NCBI RefSeq assembly: GCF_036763085.1
Contig: NZ_JBAIYU010000017.1
Coordinates: 62,001-126,000 of the forward strand
DNA from: JBAIYU01 sp036763085
GTDB taxonomy: Bacteria; Bacillota; Negativicutes; DSM-1736; Dendrosporobacteraceae
DNA: 64,000 nt
Direction of reading: 5' to 3'
Part shown: piece by piece, positions 17,241-27,111 of the stretch
How positions within the stretch are numbered: the stretch's first letter is position 1
Layout of the letters: each line of letters opens with the position of its first letter
Notes under the pieces: model-generated
Database searches by the model: none
Told to the model about the DNA's origin: nothing
What the model saw: the letters and a program-made list of their open reading frames with translations, nothing else
Position numbers and translations under genes: made by a program

Positions 17241-18296
17241 GTGACTAGACGGCAAAGACGTCAGCAGAGTGATAAAAAAATTCTCTTTGTTTGTGTGGCT
17301 ATAGTGATGATCTGTAGTCTAATATTTTGGTCATATCTTGAGTGGTCGGAAGAAACTCTAGCTGTTAGCAACTCAGGTCATAATACCTTTATTACTGAGA
17401 AATCTTCATTGCTTCCGAAATGGCGAGATATATTATTTTCTGGTGTTCCTGGACTAGCCAGTACTGCAGAGGCACAGCCTATGGTTAAAGTAAAGCCAGA
17501 GATAACTCTCCAGAATATACTTCATGGAGCAGTGTTATTTTTCACAGATATTGACATCCGCGACTGGCGCACTATTCTCAAAGCGGAAATGCCGATTATG
17601 GCGGTCATTAAGACCAGTCCCCCATCCGTTAGTGCTATAAGCCTGCCCAATTTTCCAAAATTTGACCCACAAAATATTTTACCTAAAGGTAAACCTATAG
17701 TAGGTGTATACCATACACATACAGCAGAGTCTTTTATACCTAGTTCAGGTGTAGCTCACAAGCCTGGCGGTCAAATAGGCGAAATAGTTAATGTCGGAGG
17801 GGCGCTGGTTAAAAAATTAGAAACTTTGGGTATACCTTCTGTACAAAACAAAACTATCCACGATTATCCAAGCTTTATGAAAGCATATGGAGCATCTGAA
17901 CTTACTGTCCAAAAGATGCTCGCAGAAAATCCATCGCTTCAAATAGTGCTTGACATTCATAGGGATGCTGATAAGCGGGAGAATTCTACGGCAATAGTTA
18001 ACGGGGTTCCAGCAGCAAAAATAACTATTGTAGTTGCGACAGGTCAACAGGATTTGCCACAGCCTCACTGGCAGCAAAATCATGCATTCGCAAAGTTAAT
18101 AGATGCAAAGCTGAATCAATACTATCCGGGTTTATCTAAAGGAATACTTTTAGTTGAATGGCGATATAATCAGCATTTGCATCCAAGAGCATTACTGATT
18201 GAAGTTGGCTGTCAAGAAAATAGCCGGGAAGAAGCTGAACGCAGTATTGAATTTTTGGGAGATGTAATAGCTCAGATTATTGCTGAAAGTAATTAG
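17241..18296 (+). CDS. spoIIP: Stage II sporulation protein P
   Basis: A 351-aa membrane-anchored peptidoglycan amidase/endopeptidase that works with SpoIID and SpoIIM in septal thinning and engulfment. The N-terminal cytoplasmic tail is basic (TRRQRRQQSDKK), with a transmembrane segment at about 14-31. The catalytic domain shows HTHTAESF (about 181-188), LDIHRDA (near 239) and LLIEVGCQEN near the C-terminus, the His/Glu pattern of the family. I start at GTG 17241 with SD AGGGGGA. It sits between gpr and a YqxA-position gene, as in other spore formers. Confidence 0.93.
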   Translation: MTRRQRRQQSDKKILFVCVAIVMICSLIFWSYLEWSEETLAVSNSGHNTFITEKSSLLPKWRDILFSGVPGLASTAEAQPMVKVKPEITLQNILHGAVLFFTDIDIRDWRTILKAEMPIMAVIKTSPPSVSAISLPNFPKFDPQNILPKGKPIVGVYHTHTAESFIPSSGVAHKPGGQIGEIVNVGGALVKKLETLGIPSVQNKTIHDYPSFMKAYGASELTVQKMLAENPSLQIVLDIHRDADKRENSTAIVNGVPAAKITIVVATGQQDLPQPHWQQNHAFAKLIDAKLNQYYPGLSKGILLVEWRYNQHLHPRALLIEVGCQENSREEAERSIEFLGDVIAQIIAESN

Positions 18297-18297
18297 A

Positions 18298-18358
18298 GGG
18301 ATATTAATCATAAAACAGTGGGCTGCTTGACTGTTTTATGTATTAATATCCCCTTTTT
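18298..18358 (+). terminator. Terminator after spoIIP
   Basis: A long stem (GGATATTAAT...CATAAAACAG with CTGTTTTATG...ATTAATATCC, about 20 bp) followed by CCTTTTTTT. Confidence 0.9.
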
Positions 18359-18390
18359 TTGGAAAGTTAAGATTGAGGTGACTTATATTA

Positions 18391-18837
18391 ATGTTTACAA
18401 CTGTAGATAGATATGCTGTAACTAAAATAGTACAAGGAGTTTTACTATTAATTTTTATAATTGTCTTAGGGGTGAATGTTGCTGAAAACCAACTGAATAA
18501 GCTTACGCATCGTCATGATTATCCAAAGGCTTTCTCAGTCAGACGTGATAATAGCGGACAGTATACAGCATATTTATTTGGTAATGGAATTGATGTCAAG
18601 GCTGTATATTCGGTAGCTAATATTGACCTTAACAAAGAGATATTCAAATATTCGAAGTATGGCTTTAATTTTGATATTCCGACTAATTATAAATATGAGT
18701 CAGAAAAAATATTAGATACTCTTTATATTTGGTATAAACAGTTTATTACTGAAGCTATTAATACCAAGCAAAAAATGCAGCATTATCTAAGGGAATTTAG
18801 TCGAGATATATCCAATTATATAAAGCAAATTAGGTAA
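18391..18837 (+). CDS. Hypothetical membrane-anchored protein in the yqxA position
   Basis: A 148-aa protein with one N-terminal transmembrane segment (about 16-33), then a short extracytoplasmic domain and a charged helical C-terminus. Between spoIIP and lepA, Bacillus carries yqxA (DUF3679), and this protein has a similar size and topology. Sequence similarity is too weak for me to claim homology. The SD is modest (TGAGGTG before ATG 18391). Function is unknown; a sporulation link is only suggested by position. Confidence 0.7.
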   Translation: MFTTVDRYAVTKIVQGVLLLIFIIVLGVNVAENQLNKLTHRHDYPKAFSVRRDNSGQYTAYLFGNGIDVKAVYSVANIDLNKEIFKYSKYGFNFDIPTNYKYESEKILDTLYIWYKQFITEAINTKQKMQHYLREFSRDISNYIKQIR

Positions 18838-18908
18838 TGCTTGCAGGTCGTAGGTTTCAGATGCTATAATCTATAGCAGTATTTGGATTGCTGACATGGG
18901 AGGCCTTT

Positions 18909-20705
18909 ATGACTACGAAAAATATCCGAAATTTTTCAATTATCGCCCATATAGATCATGGAAAATCTACACTTGCCGACCGTCTGATTGAATATACTGG
19001 AGCTCTTTCTGCGAGAGAGATGGAAGCCCAGGTTTTGGACCAGATGGATTTAGAACGCGAACGTGGTATAACAATCAAAGCACAAGCCGTCAGATTGGAA
19101 TACAAAGCCAAAGATGGCGAAAAATATATGATAAATCTCATTGACACACCAGGGCACGTTGACTTTACGTATGAGGTGTCGCGCAGTCTCGCGGCATGTG
19201 AAGGGGCTCTGTTAGTTGTCGATGCAGCTCAAGGCATAGAAGCTCAAACCTTAGCTAATGTTTACTTGGCATTAGAAAATAACCTTGAAATTATCCCTGT
19301 TATAAATAAGATTGACTTACCTAGTGCTGACCCAGAAAAGGTTAAACATGAGATAGAGGAAGTAATTGGTTTAGATACGTCAGATGCAGTACTTGCAAGT
19401 GCTAAAGCTGGTATAGGTATACAAGATATTCTTGAGGCTATAGTAAGAAAAGTACCCCATCCTGCTGGATCAGTAGAGGAGCCGCTTAGCGCCCTAATTT
19501 TTGATTCGCATTTTGACGCGTATAAAGGTGTAATTGCGTATGTCAGAGTTATGAACGGAAAAATAAAGCCTGGCATGAAACTAAAAATGATAGCTACAGA
19601 TAAGAAGTTTGAGGTAACCGAGGTAGGTATCTTTAAGCCATATCCTGCAAATATCGATGAACTAGGAACTGGTCAAGTTGGCTTTGTTTCTGGAAGCATC
19701 AAAAATGTTAAAGATGTAAGGGTTGGCGATACTATTACAGATGCTGAAAAACCGGTAAGTACGCCACTGCCTGGTTATCGAAAGATAACACCGATGGTAT
19801 ATTGCGGACTATATCCAGTTGACAGTTCGGAATATGAAAACCTAAAGGACGCACTAGAAAAACTGCAATTAAATGATGCGTCACTTATATTTGAACCTGA
19901 GACATCAATAGCTTTAGGTTTTGGCTTTCGCTGCGGCTTCCTAGGGCTGCTTCATATGGATGTAGTTCAAGAACGCCTTGAACGAGAATATAATATCGCG
20001 CTGATTACTACAGCGCCTAGTGTAATATATAAAGTTTACAAAACAGACGGATCAACCTTGGATATTGATAATCCATCAAAGCTTCCAACTCCGCAAGAGA
20101 TAGATCATATAGACGAACCTTATGTTAAAGCAACTGTTATAGTGCCGAATGACTTTGTAGGTGCAGTTATGGAATTATCTCAAGAGAAACGCGGCGAATT
20201 TAAGGACATGAAGTATCTTGATACAACACGTGTTATGTTGACTTATAATCTGCCGCTAAGCGAAATCATCTATGATTATTTTGACCGCTTAAAATCTTCT
20301 ACAAGAGGTTATGCTTCACTAGATTATGAGCTTATAGGATATCACACCTCAAACCTCGTAAAGCTTGACATATTATTAAACGGTGAACCTGTTGATGCTT
20401 TGTCGGTCATAGTTCATAGAGATAAGGCCGCGTATAGAGGAAGGCAGTTAGCTGAAAAACTAAAGGGTATTATACCTAAACAAATGTTTGAAATTCCTAT
20501 ACAGGCGGCAATCGGTAACAAAGTTATTGCTCGTGAAACTGTTCGTGCTATGCGCAAGGACGTACTTGCAAAATGTTACGGCGGTGATATTAGCCGTAAA
20601 CGCAAACTGCTTGAAAAGCAAAAAGAAGGCAAAAAGCGCATGAAACAGGTAGGAAATGTTGAAATACCACAGGAAGCATTTATGGCTATTTTGAAGATTG
20701 ATTAG
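18909..20705 (+). CDS. lepA: Elongation factor 4 (LepA)
   Basis: A 598-aa ribosome-associated GTPase, a back-translocation/assembly factor. The G domain has G1 AHIDHGKSTL (about 12-21), G3 DTPGHVDF and G4 NKIDLP. The EF-G-like domains II, III and V follow, then the LepA-specific C-terminal domain ending GNVEIPQEAFMAILK. I start at ATG 18909 (MTTKNIRNF) with SD GGGAGG; the seven upstream codons of the open frame carry the SD itself. hemW follows 28 nt later. Confidence 0.97.
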   Translation: MTTKNIRNFSIIAHIDHGKSTLADRLIEYTGALSAREMEAQVLDQMDLERERGITIKAQAVRLEYKAKDGEKYMINLIDTPGHVDFTYEVSRSLAACEGALLVVDAAQGIEAQTLANVYLALENNLEIIPVINKIDLPSADPEKVKHEIEEVIGLDTSDAVLASAKAGIGIQDILEAIVRKVPHPAGSVEEPLSALIFDSHFDAYKGVIAYVRVMNGKIKPGMKLKMIATDKKFEVTEVGIFKPYPANIDELGTGQVGFVSGSIKNVKDVRVGDTITDAEKPVSTPLPGYRKITPMVYCGLYPVDSSEYENLKDALEKLQLNDASLIFEPETSIALGFGFRCGFLGLLHMDVVQERLEREYNIALITTAPSVIYKVYKTDGSTLDIDNPSKLPTPQEIDHIDEPYVKATVIVPNDFVGAVMELSQEKRGEFKDMKYLDTTRVMLTYNLPLSEIIYDYFDRLKSSTRGYASLDYELIGYHTSNLVKLDILLNGEPVDALSVIVHRDKAAYRGRQLAEKLKGIIPKQMFEIPIQAAIGNKVIARETVRAMRKDVLAKCYGGDISRKRKLLEKQKEGKKRMKQVGNVEIPQEAFMAILKID

Positions 20706-20733
20706 CTAGGTGCTTCAATAGCCGGAGGGTAAT

Positions 20734-21867
20734 ATGAATTTAGGTTTATACATCCATATTCCTTTTTGCAGTCAGAAGTGTTTTTATTGTGATTTTCCAT
20801 CATATTCCGGTTTGGATTATCTATATAGTGATTATATTGCCGCCTTGAGTCGGGAAATATCCGACCGGGGCGGTCTTCTATCTGATTATACCGTTGATAC
20901 GGTTTTTATCGGAGGGGGAACGCCAACGATTTTGCCAGCCGGTCTCTTAGAAAACTTAATGGAAAACCTACAGAAAAACTTTAATATTTCAAGTAATGCG
21001 GAAATTAGTATTGAGGCAAACCCGGGAACAGTAGAAGAATCAAAATTGAAGTTATTGCGTAGTGCTGGTGTGAATAGAATCAGCTTTGGTGTTCAATCAT
21101 TTTCTAATGATTTACTTAAAGCTATTGGCAGAATACATACAGCCGAAGATGCTATACAATCGGTTAATTTAGCACATAGATGCGGTTTTAATAATATTAA
21201 TATTGATCTTATGTATGGGCTGCCAAATCAATCGCTAGAACACTTGAAAAGTAGCTTGCTTAAAGCTTATGATCTGGAAATTCAACATTTATCTGTTTAC
21301 GGCTTAAAAATCGAAGAAGGAACACTGTTTGCCGATTCTTCAGAAAAAGGTCTATTAAAACTGCCTGAGGATAGTCTCGAAGATCAAATGTATGAATTTG
21401 TAATTAAGGAAAACATAAGACATGGTTATGATCGCTATGAAATATCTAATTTTGCTAAGTGTGGTTATGAATGCCAACATAATTTAAAATATTGGAATTT
21501 TGAGCCTTATGTTGGCTTGGGATCAGCGGCACACTCATTTATTAATAACACACGACAAGCGAACATAAGGGATGTCAGACAGTATATATATAGTTTAGAA
21601 TCTGGTGAATTTCCTTTGGAATCGGAAGAGCGACTTGATGACAATACAGCTATAGAAGAGTTTGCCTTCTTATCTTTGCGGACCGTTAAAGGTCTATCTT
21701 TAGAAAAATTTTCAGCAAAATTCAATTTGGATTTTTTCGAAATATACAAAAATATTATTAACAGACTTGAGAAAAAAAGAGTGATTTTGATAGAAGAAGG
21801 ATATGTACGACTTACGCCCCTTGGAATGAAGTACGGCAATCAAGTTTTCAGTGAGTTCCTGCGCTAA
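20734..21867 (+). CDS. hemW: Radical SAM protein HemW (heme chaperone-like)
   Basis: A 377-aa radical-SAM protein related to oxygen-independent coproporphyrinogen III oxidase. The cluster motif is C12-x3-C16-x2-C19, directly preceded by YIHIPF. FIGGGTPT and ISIEANPG follow, then the C-terminal HemW domain. It has the short HemW N-terminus without the extra residues of true HemN, so heme trafficking is more likely than oxidase activity. SD GGAGGG precedes ATG 20734. The lepA-hemW-hrcA order matches other Firmicutes. Confidence 0.9.
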   Translation: MNLGLYIHIPFCSQKCFYCDFPSYSGLDYLYSDYIAALSREISDRGGLLSDYTVDTVFIGGGTPTILPAGLLENLMENLQKNFNISSNAEISIEANPGTVEESKLKLLRSAGVNRISFGVQSFSNDLLKAIGRIHTAEDAIQSVNLAHRCGFNNINIDLMYGLPNQSLEHLKSSLLKAYDLEIQHLSVYGLKIEEGTLFADSSEKGLLKLPEDSLEDQMYEFVIKENIRHGYDRYEISNFAKCGYECQHNLKYWNFEPYVGLGSAAHSFINNTRQANIRDVRQYIYSLESGEFPLESEERLDDNTAIEEFAFLSLRTVKGLSLEKFSAKFNLDFFEIYKNIINRLEKKRVILIEEGYVRLTPLGMKYGNQVFSEFLR

Positions 21868-21900
21868 AAAAAGTAATGCTTGTGCTATTAATTGACTATC

Positions 21901-21929
21901 TTGACATTCAGGCAAATGAGTGGTATTTT
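21901..21929 (+). promoter_or_regulatory. Heat-shock operon promoter
   Basis: TTGACA (21901-21906), 17-nt spacer, TATTTT (21924-21929). The start falls at or just before the CIRCE element. Confidence 0.75.
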
Positions 21930-21940
21930 TTTAGTAGATA

Positions 21941-21967
21941 TTAGCACTCTATCCGGTTGAGTGCTAA
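21941..21967 (+). promoter_or_regulatory. CIRCE operator (HrcA binding site)
   Basis: TTAGCACTC-N9-GAGTGCTAA, a perfect consensus copy, placed between the promoter and the hrcA SD. HrcA binding here would repress the whole operon until heat stress. Confidence 0.97.
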
Positions 21968-21985
21968 CAATAGGAGGTGGGAAAG

Positions 21986-23014
21986 ATGCTTGATGATCGA
22001 AAAAAGAAAATTCTTCAGGCCATAATTAACGACTATGTTTCCACCGCAGAACCTATTGGCTCAAGAACTATTGCCCGTAAATACGACTTAGGTATAAGTC
22101 CGGCCACTATTCGAAATGAAATGGCAGATTTGGAGCTTTTGGGTTACATTGAACAGCTTCACACTTCATCAGGTCGTATTCCTTCGGCAAAAGGCTATAG
22201 GTTTTTTGTTGATTCTCTTCTTTCTAGGCCGGTTATATCGGAAAATGAGATCAGCCTAATTTCTAATTGGTATGGTGCAAAAGTGAGACGTATTGAAGAA
22301 GTGTTTCAAGAGACTGCGCGAATTATATCACGTATGACGCACAACGTTTCTTTAGTATTGGCTCCACAGTTTTCCCATTGTACATTTAAATATTTGCAAT
22401 TTTTACCGCTTGATGACAGACGAGTTATAGTGGTTATTGTGACAGATAGTGGTTTTGTTGAAAACAAAATCATAGATATTCCGGAAGATACAACAGTAGA
22501 GGAGCTCCAGCGAGTAGCTGCAGCTATAAATAACAGATTGTCCGGGGTGTCGTTAGATGCAATAAAAGCATCTGTTTTAAAAGATATACGCAGCGAGGTA
22601 ATACCGGACTCTAGTCTGTTCGAAGCTGCATTATCAGTAGTCACAAGTGCTCTAACCATTGATAAAAAAGAGCGGGTTTATTTAGGAGGAACGACTCAGC
22701 TATTAAACCAGCCTGAATTTAGAGATGTTGACAAAGTGAAAAACATTTTGTCAATGTTAGAAGAAGAACAGCTTCTGTGCGATATTTTACAAGCAGGAGA
22801 TGGTGATGGCGTTGTAGTTAAAATTGGTCAAGAAAATAAGTACAGTGGTATAAAAGATTGCAGCATGGTTCAGGCTACGTATCAGGTTGAGGGGCAAGTT
22901 GTCGGTACTATTGCTGTTTTGGGACCTACTAGAATGGAATATGGAAAAATCATGGCTGTTTTGGAGTTTATGCATAGCCATTTAGGTGAAATACTAAAAA
23001 AATACAAGATGTAG
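21986..23014 (+). CDS. hrcA: Heat-inducible transcription repressor HrcA
   Basis: A 342-aa repressor of class I heat-shock genes. The N-terminal winged helix reads LDDRKKKILQAIINDYVSTA with GSRTIARKYDLGISPATIRN. The GAF-like dimerisation domain ends LGPTRMEYGKIMAVLEFMHS, typical of HrcA. I start at ATG 21986, 6-8 nt after SD AGGAGGTGGG; an in-frame GTG three codons earlier overlaps that SD. The CIRCE directly upstream gives autoregulation. The group III chaperonin gene follows 39 nt later. Confidence 0.97.
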   Translation: MLDDRKKKILQAIINDYVSTAEPIGSRTIARKYDLGISPATIRNEMADLELLGYIEQLHTSSGRIPSAKGYRFFVDSLLSRPVISENEISLISNWYGAKVRRIEEVFQETARIISRMTHNVSLVLAPQFSHCTFKYLQFLPLDDRRVIVVIVTDSGFVENKIIDIPEDTTVEELQRVAAAINNRLSGVSLDAIKASVLKDIRSEVIPDSSLFEAALSVVTSALTIDKKERVYLGGTTQLLNQPEFRDVDKVKNILSMLEEEQLLCDILQAGDGDGVVVKIGQENKYSGIKDCSMVQATYQVEGQVVGTIAVLGPTRMEYGKIMAVLEFMHSHLGEILKKYKM

Positions 23015-23053
23015 GGGAGATATCCCCTATTACTACATACAGGAGGAGCCAGA

Positions 23054-24640
23054 ATGAATCTAAAACAGGCTGGCAGCGGAGCTGAAGTAGATGAACGTTT
23101 AGCGGCACTTATTACGAATGCTAACGCTGTGCGGGCTATCACGGCAGCCGTTGAAGGTACGATCGGTCCTAAAGGTCTCGATACAATGCTGGTGGATCGA
23201 TTTGGCGAAGTTATCATAACAAATGATGGTGTGACGATTTTAGATAAGATGGATGTTAATCATCCTGCTGCAAAAATGCTTATTAATATTGCCAAAGCTC
23301 AGCAAGCTGAAGTAGGTGATGGCACAACTACAGCTACAATTATGGCTGGTGGGCTGGTTTCAGAAGGGGTCAATCAAGTACTTCGTGGAGTTCCAGTCGC
23401 GAGAGTAATTGAGGGAGTCAAATATGGCATAGCACAAGCATTAGAAAGCATAAAGTCGCGTGCTCGCGTAATTTGCGATGTTGATGACCCGATGCTGAGT
23501 AATATCGCGATGATAGCAGGTCGTGAGAATGAAGATATAGCTGAACTAGTTGTAGAAGCTGCTCGCCTTATTGGTTTTGAAAAACTTAATGAGAAGAACT
23601 TTAAGCTGTCTGACATTATTACCGCCCATGAGGGAGCAGGTAATGAAGTTTTTATGGGTGTTATCGTTGACAAAGAAAGAATGAGCCAGGAAATGCCCCA
23701 AGAGCTTGATGACTTAAAGGTTTTAATTATTGATGATGCATTGGAACCAGAAGAAATTGGTGATGAGGCACTTAGTACCGAAGCGGGCTTCAAAAGGTTC
23801 ATTGAGCTTCAAGATGAATTTAAAGTTAACGTTAGCAAAATTCTTGAACTAGGAATAAACGTAGTACTTGTAGATCGTGGTGTTCATGACTCTGCGGAAG
23901 AGATTCTTATTGATGGCGGAGTTATTGTTATACAACGGGTTAACGCAAATGATTTGCGTCGTGTAGCCGAACATGTTGGAGCGCGTATGATAAAACGCAC
24001 TGGCTTAAAGAAAAACAGTGCAGATATTGAAAAATATATCGGCCATGCTGACCGAATTTACCAGGATGAAAAATTAGAGCAAGTACGTATTCTGGGTGGT
24101 AAAGGAAAGCCTATGGCCACTATCTTAGTTGGCGCAGCAACCGAAGAAGTGGTTGGCGAAAGAGAGCGGATCGCTAAAGATTCTGCTTCTAGTGTTCAGG
24201 CTGCGGTTAAGGGCGGCTATGTCCCAGGCGGCGGTTCAATTGAGATAGCTGCTGCTAGGATGGTAGAAAAATCACGCGAAAACCTTAAAGGTATGGCAGC
24301 ATATGGAGTGGATTGCGTTGTTAATGCCTTGAAACGGCCATTGTCGCAAATCGTTGAAAATGCTGGTTATAATCCGCTTGAAAAGGTAGAAGAGGTAATT
24401 GCCGCCCAAGCAGAGCAAGGTATAGATTCACTGGGAATAGACTGCGATTATGGGAAAATAGCTGATATGCAAGAAAAAGGAGTTATCGATCCTGTTCTTG
24501 TTAAAATGAATGCAATAAAAGCTGCTGGTGAGGTTGCTGTGGCTATTCTTAGGATTGATACAATTATTAAGAAAAAAGAAGATAAAGAAAAGGCTTCCAT
24601 GTCTGCCAGCAACACTGAGCAGGGGCTGCCTGATTTTTAA
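23054..24640 (+). CDS. Archaeal-like (group III) chaperonin
   Basis: A 528-aa chaperonin of the thermosome/CCT type, not GroEL. Visible signatures are TIGPKGLDTMLVD (about 36-48), TNDGVTIL (about 56-63), the ATP-binding GDGTTT (88-93), PGGGSIEIAAARM (about 389-401) and DPVLVKMNAIKAAGEV near 478, which carries the catalytic Asp. The apical region has a helical stretch where thermosomes have the built-in lid, so no GroES would be needed. The C-terminus lacks a GGM tail. Such bacterial group III chaperonins are known from some Firmicutes, including Carboxydothermus, in the dnaK operon. Here it lies between hrcA and grpE, so CIRCE control is expected. SD AGGAGGAG precedes ATG. Confidence 0.93.
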   Translation: MNLKQAGSGAEVDERLAALITNANAVRAITAAVEGTIGPKGLDTMLVDRFGEVIITNDGVTILDKMDVNHPAAKMLINIAKAQQAEVGDGTTTATIMAGGLVSEGVNQVLRGVPVARVIEGVKYGIAQALESIKSRARVICDVDDPMLSNIAMIAGRENEDIAELVVEAARLIGFEKLNEKNFKLSDIITAHEGAGNEVFMGVIVDKERMSQEMPQELDDLKVLIIDDALEPEEIGDEALSTEAGFKRFIELQDEFKVNVSKILELGINVVLVDRGVHDSAEEILIDGGVIVIQRVNANDLRRVAEHVGARMIKRTGLKKNSADIEKYIGHADRIYQDEKLEQVRILGGKGKPMATILVGAATEEVVGERERIAKDSASSVQAAVKGGYVPGGGSIEIAAARMVEKSRENLKGMAAYGVDCVVNALKRPLSQIVENAGYNPLEKVEEVIAAQAEQGIDSLGIDCDYGKIADMQEKGVIDPVLVKMNAIKAAGEVAVAILRIDTIIKKKEDKEKASMSASNTEQGLPDF

Positions 24641-24660
24641 TTATTTGAGGTGAGTAAATA

Positions 24661-25233
24661 ATGACTGATAATAAGGAAAAAGATTGTAGTCAAGAGATTG
24701 TTGACGAGAAATCTCAAGCTGTCGAAAACAGTCAAGAAGTATCTTCCCAAGAGGTTTGTTTTGATTATACGGAAGTAGAGCAAATGATGACAGTAATTGA
24801 GGAAAAAAACAGGCTGCTTCAGGAACATGCTGAACGAGTTAAGAGGTTGCAAGCAGACTTTGATAACTTCCGCCGCCGCACTCGCCAAGAAAAAGAAGAT
24901 TTATCTAGCTTAGTAACCCAAAATTTAATTAAAGAGCTATTGCCACTATTGGATAATTTCGAAAGGGCTATGGCTACAGAAGCAGCCCAAGATGCTGCCG
25001 CAATTAGATCAGGCGTTGAAATGATGTATCGTCAGTTTTCTAGCGCGCTTGAAAAAAATGGCTTAGAACAAATAAATGCAGTAGGCCAAACTTTTGATCC
25101 ACAATTTCATGAGGCTATTATGAGGGTGGATGACTGTGATAAGCCTGAAGGTACGATTGTCGAGGAACTGCAAAAAGGCTATATTGTGCGTGGTAAAGTA
25201 GTGCGCCCTAGTATGGTAAAAGTTGTAGGATAA
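24661..25233 (+). CDS. grpE: Nucleotide exchange factor GrpE
   Basis: A 190-aa exchange factor for DnaK. The acidic, disordered N-terminus is followed by a long coiled coil (about 40-105; LQADFDNFRRRTRQEKEDL) and the C-terminal beta domain (FDPQFHEAIMRVDD, VEELQKGYIVRGKVVRPSMV). The spacing from the chaperonin stop is 20 nt, with SD GAGGTG. Fourth-to-second position in the operon is shifted only by the extra chaperonin gene. Confidence 0.97.
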   Translation: MTDNKEKDCSQEIVDEKSQAVENSQEVSSQEVCFDYTEVEQMMTVIEEKNRLLQEHAERVKRLQADFDNFRRRTRQEKEDLSSLVTQNLIKELLPLLDNFERAMATEAAQDAAAIRSGVEMMYRQFSSALEKNGLEQINAVGQTFDPQFHEAIMRVDDCDKPEGTIVEELQKGYIVRGKVVRPSMVKVVG

Positions 25234-25269
25234 TTATTTAATTTACATATATTTAAGGAGGCTTTAAAT

Positions 25270-27105
25270 ATGTCAAAAGTAATAGGTATAGATTTAGGTA
25301 CTACAAACTCATGTGTAGCAGTAATGGAAGGTGGCGAACCTACTGTTATAGCTAATGCTGAAGGTGCACGCATAACGCCATCAGTTGTTGGCTTTTCAAA
25401 GACTGGTGAGCGTTTAGTTGGTCAGCTTGCTAAGCGTCAGGCTGTTTCTAATCCTGACCGTACTATTATTTCAGTAAAACGTCATATGGGAACTGACTAC
25501 AAGGTTAGTGTCGATGATAAAAAATACTCTCCGCAAGAGATTTCAGCAATGATTCTACAAAAGCTAAAAGCAGATGCTGAAGCATATTTAGGTCAAACTG
25601 TAACTCAAGCAGTTATAACAGTTCCTGCTTACTTTAGTGATAGTCAGCGTCAAGCAACAAAGGATGCTGGAACTATTGCTGGTCTTGAAGTGCTTCGTAT
25701 TATTAACGAACCAACTGCGGCTGCATTAGCTTACGGTTTGGATAAAGGTGAAGATCATACTATTCTAGTTTTCGACTTAGGCGGCGGTACATTTGACGTA
25801 TCTATTCTAGAATTAGGTGACGGAGTATTTGAAGTTAAAGCTACCAGCGGTAATAATCGCCTCGGTGGTGATGATTTTGATGAAAGAATCATGAAATGGA
25901 TGGTAGCTGAATTTAAAAAGGAACACGGTATTGATTTAGCCGCAGACCGTATGGCTACCCAACGTTTAATTGAGGCTGCAGAAAAAGCTAAAATTGAGCT
26001 CTCAGGTGTTTTGACAACTAACATAAACTTGCCATTTATCACTGCAGATCAAACTGGTCCTAAACATATGGATATAAACTTAACTCGTGCTAAATTTGAG
26101 GAGTTAACAGCTGATTTAGTTGAAGCTACTATGGGGCCAACTCGCCAAGCATTGAACGATTCTGGTTTATCTCCTAACGATATTCATAAAGTAATCTTAG
26201 TTGGCGGATCTACTCGTATTCCAGCAGTACAAGAAGCGATCAAGAAATTCTTAGGAAAAGAACCACATCGCGGCGTAAATCCTGACGAATGCGTTGCAGT
26301 TGGTGCTGCTATCCAAGCAGGAGTTCTTGTAGGTGAAGTAAAGGATGTATTGCTTCTTGATGTAACTCCGCTTTCGCTTGGTATTGAAACACTTGGTGGT
26401 GTTTGCACTAAGATTATCGAACGTAATACTACAATTCCTACTTCAAAGAGCCAAACATTCTCTACTGCTGCTGATAATCAACCGTCAGTTGATATCCATG
26501 TTCTCCAGGGCGAAAGAGAGATGGCTGCAGGTAATAAAACTCTTGGTAGATTTGAATTATCAGGTATTCCACCAGCACCTAGAGGTGTACCACGCATAGA
26601 AGTAACTTTCGATATAGATGCAAATGGTATTGTGCATGTATCAGCAAAAGATCTTGGAACAGGTAAGGAACAAAAAATTACTATTACTACGTCCGGCGGC
26701 ATGAATAAAGACGATATAGAGCGTATGGTGAAAGAAGCTGAACTACACGCAGCTGAGGATAAACAGCGTAAAGAAGAAGTTGAAATTCGTAATAATGCTG
26801 ATTCTCTTGTTTATCAGGCAGAGAAAACAATAAAAGAAGTTGGAGACAAAGCCGATAAAGCAATTATTGATAAGGTGCAAGCAGCAGCCGATCAACTAAA
26901 AGAAACATTAAAAGGTTCAGATATTGAAAAAATCAAGGCTGATACTGAAGAACTTACAAAGCCGCTATATGAATTGTCAGCGGCCGTTTATCAGGCAGCT
27001 GAAGCCCAAGGAACTCCGGATGCTGGTCAACCTGCTTCTGGTTCCGCAAAAGACGAAAAGGTAGTCGATGCGGAATATAAAGTAGTAGATGATGAAAAGA
27101 AATAG
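25270..27105 (+). CDS. dnaK: Molecular chaperone DnaK
   Basis: A 611-aa Hsp70. The ATPase domain shows GIDLGTTNSCVAVMEGG (5-21), FDLGGGTFDVSILE (near 171-184) and LVGGSTRIPAVQE (near 317). The substrate-binding domain has LGIETLGGV and DIDANGIVHVSAKD. A lid of charged helices ends in the acidic KVVDAEYKVVDDEKK tail typical of Gram-positive-type DnaK. The family's usual roughly 24-residue gap in the ATPase domain fits the 611-aa length. SD AAGGAGG precedes ATG 25270. Confidence 0.98.
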   Translation: MSKVIGIDLGTTNSCVAVMEGGEPTVIANAEGARITPSVVGFSKTGERLVGQLAKRQAVSNPDRTIISVKRHMGTDYKVSVDDKKYSPQEISAMILQKLKADAEAYLGQTVTQAVITVPAYFSDSQRQATKDAGTIAGLEVLRIINEPTAAALAYGLDKGEDHTILVFDLGGGTFDVSILELGDGVFEVKATSGNNRLGGDDFDERIMKWMVAEFKKEHGIDLAADRMATQRLIEAAEKAKIELSGVLTTNINLPFITADQTGPKHMDINLTRAKFEELTADLVEATMGPTRQALNDSGLSPNDIHKVILVGGSTRIPAVQEAIKKFLGKEPHRGVNPDECVAVGAAIQAGVLVGEVKDVLLLDVTPLSLGIETLGGVCTKIIERNTTIPTSKSQTFSTAADNQPSVDIHVLQGEREMAAGNKTLGRFELSGIPPAPRGVPRIEVTFDIDANGIVHVSAKDLGTGKEQKITITTSGGMNKDDIERMVKEAELHAAEDKQRKEEVEIRNNADSLVYQAEKTIKEVGDKADKAIIDKVQAAADQLKETLKGSDIEKIKADTEELTKPLYELSAAVYQAAEAQGTPDAGQPASGSAKDEKVVDAEYKVVDDEKK

Positions 27106-27111
27106 TATTTG

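Noticed and set aside
23374..23802. 142-aa open frame antisense to the chaperonin gene
   Set aside because: No SD or recognisable domain; the sense gene is strongly conserved.
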